NCBI RefSeq assembly: GCF_017916515.1
Contig: NZ_JAFMTA010000001.1
Location: forward strand, 2,841,127 to 2,905,126
DNA length: 64,000 nucleotides
Origin: Naasia sp. SYSU D00948
GTDB taxonomy: Bacteria; Actinomycetota; Actinomycetes; Actinomycetales; Microbacteriaceae
Direction of reading: 5' to 3'
Part shown: positions 33,332 to 40,687 of the stretch, piece by piece
Layout of the letters: every line of letters begins with the position of its first letter
Numbering within the stretch: the first letter of the stretch is position 1
Notes under the pieces: model-generated
What the model saw: only the letters and a program-made list of their open reading frames with translations
Told to the model about the DNA's origin: nothing
Database searches by the model: none
Position numbers and translations under genes: made by a program

Positions 33332-34630
33332 ATGAAGGCACTGAAGCACCCAGCGGCGCAGATCGGGATCGCGGCCGTGGCGGGGATCGTCTTCGGCCTG
33401 CTCGTGGGCGAGTGGTCGGCCAACCTCAAGTTCGTCGGCGACCTGTTCATCCGGCTCATCCAGATGGCGATCGTGCCCCTGGTCATGTCTTCCGTCATCG
33501 TGGCGACCGGGTCGATCGCCGGCAGGGGCACGGGGAAGCTCGCTCTCCGCACCTTCGGCTGGATGATCGGGTTCTCGATCCTCGCGGCCCTGCTCGCCTG
33601 GGGGCTCAGCGTCCTCTTCCAGCCCGGGCTCGGCATGGTGTTCGGCGGCGAGGTGGACCCGGCGCTCGAGGAGTCGGCCGGGCAGGCCACCGGGTGGCAG
33701 GACACCATCCTCGGCTTCGTCTCGACCAACATCTTCGGCGCGATGTCCACGGCGACGATGGTGCCGATCATCGTCTTCTCGCTGATCTTCGGGGCGGCCC
33801 TCAACAGCTACGCGAGCCGGACCGGCAACACCCTGGTCCTCAGCTTCTTCGACCAGCTCCAGCAGATCGTGCTCACGATGATCCGCCTCGTCATGCACGT
33901 GGCGCCGATCGGCGTGTTCGCGCTGCTCGCCGCCCTGACCGGGGACGTCGGCTTCGCGGTGGTCACGAGCGCCCTCTCGTACCTCGGGACGACGGCGCTC
34001 GGCGTCGTCATCCTCACCGCCGTGTTCGTGCTCGTCGTGACGCTGCGCACCGGGCTGAACCCCGCACGTCTGCCGGCCAAGCTCGCCGAGCAGACCGCGA
34101 TCGCCGTCACCACGACGAGCTCGGCGGTGACCTTCCCGACGGTGCTCAAGAACACGGTCGAGAAGGTGGGCGTCAGCCAGCGAGTGGCCAACTTCACGCT
34201 GTCCGTCGGCCTGACGATGGGCTCCTACGGCGCTGTGCTCAACTACATGATCGTCGTCATGTTCCTCGCCCAGTCCGGCGGGGTGGAGCTGGACCCGGGG
34301 CAGATCGTCCTCGGCATGGGGCTCGCGATCCTGCTCAACATGGGCACCATCACGGTTCCGGGCGGCTTCCCCGTCGTCGCGATGTTCCTCGGCACCACGC
34401 TGGGTCTCCCGCTCGAGGCCGTCGGCCTGCTGATCGCGGTCGACTGGTTCACCGGCATCCTCCGCACCTTCCTCAATGTGAACGGCGACACGATGGTGGC
34501 GATGCTGGTCGCGAAGTCCTCGGACGAGATCGACCGGGACGTCTACAACGGCGCGAAGGCGGTGAGCGCCGAGGCCGTCGCTCCCGGCGAGCACGCGAAG
34601 CAGTTCGCGCTGGCCGACCAGGCGGACTGA
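33332..34630 (+). CDS. Dicarboxylate/amino acid:cation symporter (DAACS family)
   Basis: A 432-aa secondary transporter of the GltP/DctA fold with eight helices and two re-entrant loops. The serine-rich HP1 motif reads TTTSSAVTFPTVL, where many members have SSSSATLP. Helix 7 carries GLTMGSYGAVLNYMIVVMFLAQ and HP2 carries TITVPGGFPVVAMFLGTTLGLP. Helix 8 has the substrate-site VDWFTGILRTFLNVNGDTM, where Asp and the RTFLNVNGD segment are conserved. Likely substrates are C4-dicarboxylates, glutamate or aspartate, driven by proton or sodium. A weak GGGGAAG precedes the ATG at 33332. It appears to be a single-gene unit. Confidence 0.93.
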   Translation: MKALKHPAAQIGIAAVAGIVFGLLVGEWSANLKFVGDLFIRLIQMAIVPLVMSSVIVATGSIAGRGTGKLALRTFGWMIGFSILAALLAWGLSVLFQPGLGMVFGGEVDPALEESAGQATGWQDTILGFVSTNIFGAMSTATMVPIIVFSLIFGAALNSYASRTGNTLVLSFFDQLQQIVLTMIRLVMHVAPIGVFALLAALTGDVGFAVVTSALSYLGTTALGVVILTAVFVLVVTLRTGLNPARLPAKLAEQTAIAVTTTSSAVTFPTVLKNTVEKVGVSQRVANFTLSVGLTMGSYGAVLNYMIVVMFLAQSGGVELDPGQIVLGMGLAILLNMGTITVPGGFPVVAMFLGTTLGLPLEAVGLLIAVDWFTGILRTFLNVNGDTMVAMLVAKSSDEIDRDVYNGAKAVSAEAVAPGEHAKQFALADQAD

Positions 34631-34689
34631 GCACCGCCGCGCCGCCGCGCGGGCGCCGCCGGCGGATGCTTCGCCGGTGACGTCGCCGG

Positions 34690-35772
34690 TCACCCGCCCT
34701 CGACGATCCGCACCTCCCCGTCCGAGCTGAGGAACACCGAGCCCGTTGCGGGATCGACGGCCACCGCGATCCCCAGGGTCTGGAAGCCCTCAGGCGTGGC
34801 GTCGGCCGGCCGGAGCAGCTGGACGACGGTCAGCGTCGCCAGGTCGAGGACGCCGACGGACCACCGCCGGCAGCCGGTGACGTAGGCGCGACGAGCGGAC
34901 GGATCGACAGCGATGTCGAAGGGGCCGCCGGGCGCGCGATCGCCGCAGCGGAGGACGCGCAGCACCTTCCGAGTGGCCGTGTCGACGACGGTCACGGTGC
35001 CCCAGCCCTCGTTCAGCGCGAGCAGCATGCCGCCGCCCTCGTCCACCGCGAGCTTCCCGTGCCCGGTCAGCGGCCGGTAGGACCCGATCGCGAACCGGTC
35101 GAGGATCTCCAGGCTGGTGGTGTCGATCGCCGTGACACCCTCGCCGTCGCTCACGAAGAGGACCCCGAGGTCCGGGTCCACCGCGACTCCGCGGGGGTGG
35201 GGCCCCACGGGGATGAGCCCGAGGAACTCCCGCGTGCCGGTGTCGACAACGGCGACGCCCGGATCGCCGGACGCGACGAAGAGCCGTGATGTCGAGGGGT
35301 CGAGCGCCATCCGGCCCGCGTGGGCCGTGCCGCGGAGCTCGATCCTGCCGAGGATCTCGTGGGTCGCCGCGTAGAGGACCGTGACCGCGCCGACGCCCCG
35401 GCCGTCCTCCGCCACGTACACCAGCCCGTCGTCGACGAGGATCGTGCCGGGACCCCCCTCGATCGCGATCCGGTCCACGACCTGCCGCGATCCCACATCG
35501 ATCACCACGATCCCGTCGTCCGTCGGGGCGTAGAGCTCTCCGGTCCCCGCGGCGAACGCGATGGAGTCGGGCGTGACGATCGGCCCGGTGGGGATCTCCG
35601 CCGAGACCTCGGGCACCACGGAGGGCGCGGTGATCGTCGCGTCGGCCGCCGGCAGGGGCGAGCCCGCCGGCGTGGGCCGCGGCAGCGACGTTTCGTCCTG
35701 AGGGGCGCAGCCGCCGACTGCGACGACGGCGAGGGCGATGACGCCGAGCCGACGAGCCCCGGCTGCACGCAT
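34690..35772 (-). CDS. YncE-like beta-propeller lipoprotein
   Basis: A 360-aa protein with a lipoprotein signal (lipobox VGGC near residue 22). A series of about seven blades of roughly 42 residues follows. Each blade has the form of a hydrophobic strand, GTG or DTATR, then VAVDP: for example VVDTGTREFLGLIPVGPHPRGVAVDP, AIDTTSLEILDRFAIG and VVDTATRKVLRVLRCG. This is the YVTN/YncE seven-blade propeller, a surface-anchored binding protein whose ligand is unknown. The ATG at 35772 is well supported by GGAAGGAGG seven nt upstream. It is convergent with the symporter gene, with a small CCGGCG/CGCCGG hairpin between. Confidence 0.87.
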   Translation of the reverse strand: MRAAGARRLGVIALAVVAVGGCAPQDETSLPRPTPAGSPLPAADATITAPSVVPEVSAEIPTGPIVTPDSIAFAAGTGELYAPTDDGIVVIDVGSRQVVDRIAIEGGPGTILVDDGLVYVAEDGRGVGAVTVLYAATHEILGRIELRGTAHAGRMALDPSTSRLFVASGDPGVAVVDTGTREFLGLIPVGPHPRGVAVDPDLGVLFVSDGEGVTAIDTTSLEILDRFAIGSYRPLTGHGKLAVDEGGGMLLALNEGWGTVTVVDTATRKVLRVLRCGDRAPGGPFDIAVDPSARRAYVTGCRRWSVGVLDLATLTVVQLLRPADATPEGFQTLGIAVAVDPATGSVFLSSDGEVRIVEGG

Positions 35773-35932
35773 GACGAGCCTCCTTCCCGGCATCCTCCTC
35801 GGGACCTCGCCTCGGCACCAGGGCGAGCTCCGGGAAGCTGCAGGTAGAGCCCGCAGGCGCCGAACCGCCGCTCCCGTGCACCGGGCGATCGAGGCGTGCC
35901 GCTTGAATGGATCCCGGGGGAGAGGAGACACC

Positions 35933-36442
35933 ATGGCGACACGAGCCCGGCGGGCATCGAGGACACAGGTCGGCGGCTGGCTGCTGGCCGGGGCCGGCGC
36001 GCTGCTGCTGCTCGCGTTCTTCGGCCCGTACATCGGCGTCTCGATCGACGGCTGGCTGATGAACCTGCTCTTCCACGCCGCGCTCGCGGCCGGCTTCGGC
36101 TTCCTCGCCGCGAACTCGACCGGTGCGATCCGCGTCGCCTTCGCGGTCGCCGCCCTCGGCTGGGGGATCCGCATCCTCGGCATCTTCCTGACCATCGGCG
36201 GGCTCTTCGGCCTCGGCGACCTCCTCGCCGTCGTCGGCGGCATCGTGGGCGCCTCGCTGCTCCTCTCCGCGACGAAGACCGCGGGCCGCGCCGGCGCGAT
36301 GATGCTGCTGATCGCGACGATCCTCAGCCTCACGTACGTCTTCCCAACGCTCGTCGCCTTCCTCGGGCCGGTCCTCGAGACGGTGCCGGCCGTGTTCGGC
36401 GGAGCGCTCCTCGCGGCGGGCGTCCTGCTCACCCGCCGATAG
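35933..36442 (+). CDS. Hypothetical integral membrane protein
   Basis: A 169-aa protein made almost entirely of five hydrophobic segments (starting VGGWLLAGAGALLLLAFFGP) and short loops, with a basic N-terminus (TRARRASRTQ). No family motif was recognised. AGAGGAGACACC precedes the ATG at 35933. Codon usage matches the surroundings. Divergent from the YncE-like gene. Confidence 0.75.
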   Translation: MATRARRASRTQVGGWLLAGAGALLLLAFFGPYIGVSIDGWLMNLLFHAALAAGFGFLAANSTGAIRVAFAVAALGWGIRILGIFLTIGGLFGLGDLLAVVGGIVGASLLLSATKTAGRAGAMMLLIATILSLTYVFPTLVAFLGPVLETVPAVFGGALLAAGVLLTRR

Positions 36443-36503
36443 GCGCGACGGGACACCACCGAAGTCGGGCCCATCGGCCGTAGCAAGAGCGGACAGGTCG
36501 GTC

Positions 36504-36509
36504 TACCCT
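36504..36509 (+). promoter_or_regulatory. Candidate -10 box, leaderless start
   Basis: TACCCT lies 7 nt before the ATG at 36517, with no ribosome-binding site between, the pattern seen at several other genes in this window. Confidence 0.4.
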
Positions 36510-36516
36510 CCGTCCA

Positions 36517-37302
36517 ATGAGCGATCCCGAGCCGGACGTCCGACGATCCCCGGTGCTCGGAATCGCCGCCGTCGTCGTCGCTGCCGCGGCCATCCTCAAC
36601 CTCGTGTTCCCGGTCCTGGGGCCGCTCGCGGTGCTCGGCGCGCTCGGACTCGGCATCGCCGCCGTCGTCACGGGGCGGGGACGCTGGCCCGGGGTCGCCG
36701 CCCTCGCTCTCGCGGGGGCGCTGCTCCTGGCGTTCGTCGCGTCCGGTCTCGGGTTCACGTTCAATCCGAGGCAGCAGGGGATGCTGGCCGCCGCCGCGGC
36801 CATCCCGCCGCCCGAGGGCTTCGAGGTGGCGGATCCTCCGGTCGGGATCGGGTACTGCGGATGGTTCGCCATCGCGTGCGACCAGGCGGAGGTCGTCTGG
36901 TCCTACCGCCCCACCGAGGCCCGCTCCGATGCGGCGGCGCTCTGCCGGCCCTACCTCGAGTGGGCCGAGGCGAGGGGCGTGCGCAACGTCTTCGTCCTGC
37001 CGGCGAGCGAGTGGCGCGGCTGGTACGACGCCGAGGCGGACGGGATGTACGGGAAGGGCGGCGAGCGCACCTACACGGTCGGCTCGGAGGAGGCGCTCCG
37101 GGTGTGCCTCGACGTCGTCGGTCACCCTCCCCGTGCGGATGCGCCCCTCGCGGAGCGCCTCCTCATCGTGGGGACGACGTCGCTCGAGAACGAGTCCGAC
37201 ATCTTCGTCGCGCAGATCGCGCGATCGCAGAGCATCCCCGACGGCAGCGACGACCCGAGCCGCGGCCCGTTCATGATCATCGGCTCCCTGCACAAGCGCT
37301 GA
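36517..37302 (+). CDS. Hypothetical membrane protein with extracytoplasmic domain
   Basis: A 261-aa protein. Two or three hydrophobic helices occupy residues about 12-82 (VLGIAAVVVAAAAILNLVF, VLGALGLGIAAVVTG, AALALAGALLLAFVASGLG), the DUF4190-like N-terminal arrangement. A soluble domain of about 175 residues follows, with four Cys (YCGWFAIACDQ, AALCRPYLEW, VCLDVVG). No catalytic motif is visible. It may be a sensor-like or envelope protein, but nothing in the context settles this. Apparently leaderless ATG at 36517. Confidence 0.75.
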   Translation: MSDPEPDVRRSPVLGIAAVVVAAAAILNLVFPVLGPLAVLGALGLGIAAVVTGRGRWPGVAALALAGALLLAFVASGLGFTFNPRQQGMLAAAAAIPPPEGFEVADPPVGIGYCGWFAIACDQAEVVWSYRPTEARSDAAALCRPYLEWAEARGVRNVFVLPASEWRGWYDAEADGMYGKGGERTYTVGSEEALRVCLDVVGHPPRADAPLAERLLIVGTTSLENESDIFVAQIARSQSIPDGSDDPSRGPFMIIGSLHKR

Positions 37303-37375
37303 CCCGTCCCGCCCACTGGCGCCCCTGCGGCACTATCGTCGCTCCCACAGCGCTGCCGGATCGGGAGGAGCACCC

Positions 37376-37765
37376 ATGGAACGAGTGACCGGGATCGGCG
37401 GCGTCTTCTTCCGCGCCCGCGATCCGGAGGCGCTGAGCGCCTGGTACGACACGTACCTCGGCATCCCGCGGACGCCCACGAGCTACGACTCGCCGGTCTG
37501 GCTGCAGGAGCCCGGGCCGACGATCTTCGCGCCCATGCCCGACTCGGAAATGTTCCGGCCCGGTGCGCAGTTGTTCGTCAACTTCCGCGTCAACGACCTG
37601 GACGCGATGGTCCGCCAGCTGCAGGGGGCCGGCGTCGCCGTCGAGGTCGACGCCGAGACCTACCCGAACGGCCGCTTCGCCGCGCTCGAGGACCCCGAGG
37701 GCAACCAGATCCAGCTGTGGCAGCCCACGACTCCGGATGCCGACCGCACGCGCGAGCACGACTGA
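37376..37765 (+). CDS. VOC (glyoxalase/bleomycin resistance) family protein
   Basis: A 129-aa vicinal-oxygen-chelate protein. It shows GIGGVFFRARDPEALSAWY with the first strand-helix unit, a central FVNFRVNDLDAMVRQLQGAG, and the closing GRFAALEDPEGNQIQLWQP, in which Glu of IQLW is a metal ligand position. The first metal-ligand position (usually His in the first strand) is replaced by Gly-Gly-Val-Phe here, so a glyoxalase I activity is not assured. GGGAGGAG precedes the ATG at 37376. Single gene. Confidence 0.9.
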   Translation: MERVTGIGGVFFRARDPEALSAWYDTYLGIPRTPTSYDSPVWLQEPGPTIFAPMPDSEMFRPGAQLFVNFRVNDLDAMVRQLQGAGVAVEVDAETYPNGRFAALEDPEGNQIQLWQPTTPDADRTREHD

Positions 37766-38015
37766 TCCGCTGTCCCCGCTGTCGGGGCTTCGCGCGACCT
37801 TCCCGGGGGTGTCCGCCTCACCTTTCGCACGGCAGCTCCGACCCGCCCGCTGCAGGGGACGACCGCCCGCTCCCGGCGCCCGGCTCCCGTCGCCGAGCGT
37901 TCTCACCGCGTTTGCTTGCCGTCCTCTTCGGCGGTGCAGTGTGGCGGGCAAGCATCCCGGACGATCATCGCCTCACGGCGCGTTCGGGACGCCGGGTATG
38001 AGGAAGGGAGTGGTC

Positions 38016-38168
38016 ATGCAGGACATCGTTACCGACAGGCGGGCTGCGATCGTCGGGACAGGGGAGCCGTCCGGGCTTCCCCCGCTGATCACCCCCGACC
38101 TCGACCTGGTCGAGTGGCCGTGGCACGAGGGGACCGAAGAGGACCCCGCCTGGTACCTCACCGACTGA
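38016..38168 (+). CDS. Small acidic protein of unknown function (50 aa)
   Basis: A 50-residue frame beginning MQDIVTDRRAAIVGTGEPSG and ending in an aromatic, acidic tail (LVEWPWHEGTEEDPAWYLTD). A GGAAGGGAG site lies just upstream of the ATG at 38016, and a perfect 12-bp hairpin starts 12 bp after the stop, so it looks like a complete one-gene transcription unit despite its size. No signal peptide, membrane segment or known family was recognised. An earlier in-frame ATG (37998) lies upstream of the ribosome-binding site and is less likely. Confidence 0.55.
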   Translation: MQDIVTDRRAAIVGTGEPSGLPPLITPDLDLVEWPWHEGTEEDPAWYLTD

Positions 38169-38179
38169 CGGTGCGGCGA

Positions 38180-38210
38180 GAGCCGGTCGCGTAGCGGGCG
38201 CGACCGGCTC
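38180..38210 (+). terminator. Perfect 12-bp hairpin after the 50-aa gene
   Basis: GAGCCGGTCGCG (38180-38191) and CGCGACCGGCTC (38199-38210) pair exactly around a 7-nt loop. It is followed by AGTCATTCC, a weak T content, so it is a likely though not classical intrinsic terminator. Confidence 0.75.
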
Positions 38211-38234
38211 AGTCATTCCCCGGCCCGGCCCGGT

Positions 38235-38240
38235 TAGCGT
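38235..38240 (+). promoter_or_regulatory. Candidate -10 box, leaderless start of DUF3054 gene
   Basis: TAGCGT lies 7 nt before the ATG at 38248; no ribosome-binding site intervenes. Confidence 0.45.
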
Positions 38241-38247
38241 GGACGGG

Positions 38248-38655
38248 ATGTCGCCACGTTCCCGTCCCGTGCTCGCCTGGGCGATCGACGTCGTCCTGCT
38301 CGTCGCGTTCGTGCTCATCGGACGCGCGAGCCACGGCGAGGGCCTCGCGGGGTTCGTCACGACGCTGCTGCCGTTCCTCGTCGGCTTCCAGACGGGCTGG
38401 CTGCTGCGCTCCGGTCAGCCGCCGTTCGCGGTGCTCCGGTCGGGCGCCGTCGTCTGGCTCGCGACCCTCGTGCTCGGGCTCGCCCTCCGCGCGCTCAGCG
38501 GCGGCGGCACCGCGCCGTCCTTCGTCGTGGTCACCGCCGTCGTCCTCGGAGTGTTCTTCCTCGGCTGGCGCGCCCTCGCCGTCGTGGTCGGCCGCCTGCT
38601 CGGGCGGCGGGGAACGCCGGCTCGGCGGCGGCTGGGGGGAGGCCCGAGCAGCTGA
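38248..38655 (+). CDS. DUF3054 family membrane protein
   Basis: A 135-aa protein with four hydrophobic helices: AWAIDVVLLVAFVLIGRASHGEG, TTLLPFLVGFQTGWLL, GAVVWLATLVLGLALRAL and FVVVTAVVLGVFFLGWRAL. The first helix with its Asp and following GRASHGEG is the DUF3054 signature. The function is unknown; the family is confined to actinobacteria and some archaea. The C-terminus is basic. The start is set by the TAGCGT box, which makes the transcript leaderless. Confidence 0.85.
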   Translation: MSPRSRPVLAWAIDVVLLVAFVLIGRASHGEGLAGFVTTLLPFLVGFQTGWLLRSGQPPFAVLRSGAVVWLATLVLGLALRALSGGGTAPSFVVVTAVVLGVFFLGWRALAVVVGRLLGRRGTPARRRLGGGPSS

Positions 38656-38692
38656 CGCGTGCGCGGCCGTCCGCGATCGGCGGGGCCTGGTG

Positions 38693-39046
38693 TCAGCTCG
38701 GCAGCTCGACGTTGAAGGAGCGGATCTCCGTAATCTGCCCTTCGACGAAGTCGTAGATGTCGCAGGACGCGACCTCGGACCGGTCGCCCGTCGAGTCCAC
38801 GTAGTGGGCGATGCTGTCCACGACCACGGTGTCGCCGGATGCGACGGACCGGAAGCGCTCGAACTCGGTCTGGGTGCCCTTCAGCTCCGCCTCGGTGGCC
38901 TCGAGCAGCGCGACGACGGCGTCCTTGCCGACGAGCGGCTGCTCACCCACGAGGGTCCAGACGATGTCGTCGGCGAGCCGGGGGATCGCGGGTTCGAAGT
39001 GGTGGCTGGAGATCGCTCGCGCGACGTCTTCGTTGGTGAGCTCCAT
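38693..39046 (-). CDS. SnoaL-like/NTF2-fold protein
   Basis: A 117-aa protein with the cone-shaped NTF2 pattern: N-terminal helices (TNEDVARAISSHHFEPAIPRL), DDIVWTLVGEQPLVGKDAVVALLE, a central strand (VVVDSIAHYVDSTG) and the final SCDIYDFVEGQITEIRSFN. Such proteins bind small hydrophobic molecules or act as cyclases or isomerases; many are uncharacterised. No ribosome-binding site is evident at the ATG (39046). It stands alone between two unrelated genes. Confidence 0.85.
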   Translation of the reverse strand: MELTNEDVARAISSHHFEPAIPRLADDIVWTLVGEQPLVGKDAVVALLEATEAELKGTQTEFERFRSVASGDTVVVDSIAHYVDSTGDRSEVASCDIYDFVEGQITEIRSFNVELPS

Positions 39047-39118
39047 GCCGTCACTGTGGCATCCCTCGCTCCACGCGGCCGCTGAGGGCGGCGGCGTGTC
39101 ACGCCCGGTTCTGCAGCC

Positions 39119-39784
39119 TTACGGCCCGCCCTGCCAGTGGTCGATCCGGTGGTAGTCCGGTGCGAAGCCGTGGTCGACGCCCCACAGCACCGCCTGAGTC
39201 CGGCTCTCGACGCCGATCTTCCGGTAGATGCTGCGGATGTAGGACTTCACCGTGTTGGGGCTGAGGTAGGTGATCCGGGCAACCTCGGCGTTGCTCTTGC
39301 CCTGCGTGATGAGCGCGAGGATCTCGGACTCCCGGTCGGTGATGCCCTCGCGGCGCCCCGGCCAGTCGAGTCCCATGGCCGTCCCGGCACGCGGCGGCGG
39401 CTCCTGGAACACCTGCTCCCCGGCGGCGATGCGCTCGATCGCCGCGACGAGCTCGCGTGCGGGCATGGTCTTCGAGAGGTAGCCGTCGACGCCCTGCTTC
39501 CGGGCGTTCTCGATCAGCTCGGGGGCGAAGTTCCAGGTGTAGATCGCGACCTTGCGTCCTCGCGCGTTCCGCACGATCGCCTCGATGGCTTCGGCTCCGG
39601 ACTCCGGCTGGGCGAAGGAGTCGTACAGGACGACGTCGACCTCGTCGTTCACCGCGTGGTTGGCGTCGATCTCGGCGACGACGATGCGGTCCTTGTACTT
39701 GTCGAACATGTGGGCGAGCCCGATGAGCACCACGTCGTAGTCGTTGACGAGTGCCACGCAGATCGGCTTACTCAGGGCCGCCAT
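39119..39784 (-). CDS. Response regulator with LuxR-type HTH domain, orphan
   Basis: A 221-aa two-domain regulator. The receiver domain (residues 7-120) has Asp55 in VDVVLYDSF as the phosphoacceptor position, Thr in IYTWN and Lys in YLSKTMPA. The first acidic pocket is NDYD. The LuxR HTH (about 150-212) reads ITDRESEILALITQGKSNAE, then TVKSYIRSIYRKIGVESRTQAV. No histidine kinase is nearby. The start at 39784 is chosen because a strong TTGACT-N16-TAGCGT promoter places transcription just before this ATG; the upstream TTG lies inside that promoter. It is divergent from the GlsB-type gene, with 126 bp shared. Confidence 0.92.
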   Translation of the reverse strand: MAALSKPICVALVNDYDVVLIGLAHMFDKYKDRIVVAEIDANHAVNDEVDVVLYDSFAQPESGAEAIEAIVRNARGRKVAIYTWNFAPELIENARKQGVDGYLSKTMPARELVAAIERIAAGEQVFQEPPPRAGTAMGLDWPGRREGITDRESEILALITQGKSNAEVARITYLSPNTVKSYIRSIYRKIGVESRTQAVLWGVDHGFAPDYHRIDHWQGGP

Positions 39785-39792
39785 AGGGCAAG

Positions 39793-39820
39793 ACGCTACC
39801 CCCCGCAAGGGTGTAGTCAA
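39793..39820 (-). promoter_or_regulatory. Promoter of the LuxR-type regulator with internal dyad
   Basis: On the minus strand TTGACT (39820-39815), a 16-nt spacer and TAGCGT (39798-39793) form the clearest sigma-70-type promoter in the window, 8 nt before the ATG. The -35 box is the centre of a GGTGT-N6-ACACC dyad (39810-39825), a possible operator for autoregulation. Confidence 0.7.
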
Positions 39821-39910
39821 ACACCTTGAAGGGTGGTTGATTTACCCGTATCCCGGCACACGTCCGGGCGGAACCGCACGCCACTGCGTGCGCTAGGGAA
39901 GGCGGACATC

Positions 39911-40204
39911 ATGGGTTTGATCTGGACGATCCTCGGCCTCATCGTCATCGGCCTCATCGCGGGCGCGATCGCACGTCTGGTCGTGCCGGGCAAGCAGGAC
40001 ATGTCGATCGGGATGACCATCGTCCTCGGCATCGTCGGGTCGTTCGTCGGCGGATTCCTCGGATTCCTGCTGTTCGGCGCGGACCCGGCCGGCGGCTTCC
40101 TGCAGCCCGCGGGCATCATCGGCTCGATCATCGGCGCGATCCTCGTGCTCGTGATCTACCTCGCCGTCTCGCGCCGGCGCGGCGCGAGCACCCGTCGCGT
40201 CTGA
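39911..40204 (+). CDS. GlsB/YeaQ/YmgE family stress-response membrane protein
   Basis: A 97-aa protein with three hydrophobic segments. It carries the family marks: [31 protein letters not shown], then [14 protein letters not shown] and [19 protein letters not shown]. It belongs to the transglycosylase-associated (YeaQ/YmgE) family of envelope stress proteins. The ATG at 39911 has only a weak GGCGGAC before it. It is divergent from the LuxR-type gene, which may control it. A perfect hairpin terminates it. Confidence 0.92.
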   Translation: MGLIWTILGLIVIGLIAGAIARLVVPGKQDMSIGMTIVLGIVGSFVGGFLGFLLFGADPAGGFLQPAGIIGSIIGAILVLVIYLAVSRRRGASTRRV

Positions 40205-40246
40205 CCTCGGTCCCGGCCTGGCGCTTCTGACGCCGTCACGGATCCC

Positions 40247-40287
40247 AGCGTCCGGTCGTCCTCCTCACCCGGGGGCGACCGGACGCT
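40247..40287. terminator. Perfect 12-bp hairpin at convergent junction
   Basis: AGCGTCCGGTCG (40247-40258) is the exact reverse complement of CGACCGGACGCT (40276-40287), with a 17-nt loop. It lies between the GlsB-type gene and an opposing small membrane protein gene, so it can serve both. Confidence 0.75.
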
Positions 40288-40350
40288 TCGTCGTGCGCGG
40301 GCCCACTGCGAGCCTGTCGTGGGAGAAGGGCGCCGGTTCGCCGGCCCGGC

Positions 40351-40536
40351 TCAGGCGATGAGCTGGTGAAGGTCGACGCCGAGCAGGATCACCGGCCACA
40401 CCAGGATCGCGAGGATCCCTTCGATCAGGTTGCCGACGATGTTCCACTCGACGAGGTAGCCGCGGAAGCTCGCGACGACCACGCCGATGAGGAGGTAGAT
40501 GATGCCTACCAGGCTGATGCCGCCGCCGCGTCCCAT
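40351..40536 (-). CDS. Small hypothetical membrane protein (61 aa)
   Basis: The product has a Gly-rich start (GRGGGIS) and two hydrophobic segments, VGIIYLLIGVVVASF and IEGILAILVWPVILLG, ending DLHQLIA. GGGAGG lies 8 nt before the ATG at 40536. Proteins of this size and layout are common in actinobacterial genomes; their function is unknown. Confidence 0.75.
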   Translation of the reverse strand: MGRGGGISLVGIIYLLIGVVVASFRGYLVEWNIVGNLIEGILAILVWPVILLGVDLHQLIA

Positions 40537-40675
40537 CGCTGAAACCTCCCGCACCCCATCCGGCCACCCTGCCGGATGAGGCGATCGTAGACCCGGGGAC
40601 CTGCGGCGTTCGAGATCCCTGCACAGTCCGCTCTTGCGGCGTCGACGGACGGCTTTGCCGTTTCGCGTCGGTCGC

Positions 40676-40681
40676 TAGGTT
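40676..40681 (+). promoter_or_regulatory. Candidate -10 box, leaderless start
   Basis: TAGGTT lies 6 nt before the ATG at 40688; TTTGCC 16 nt further upstream is a possible -35. Confidence 0.4.
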
Positions 40682-40687
40682 GAGCGC

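Noticed and set aside
38016-38168. The 50-aa protein as a ribosomal-peptide natural product precursor
   Set aside because: No modification enzyme, protease or exporter gene is nearby, and the C-terminus has no typical Cys/Ser/Thr-rich or lasso-type core.
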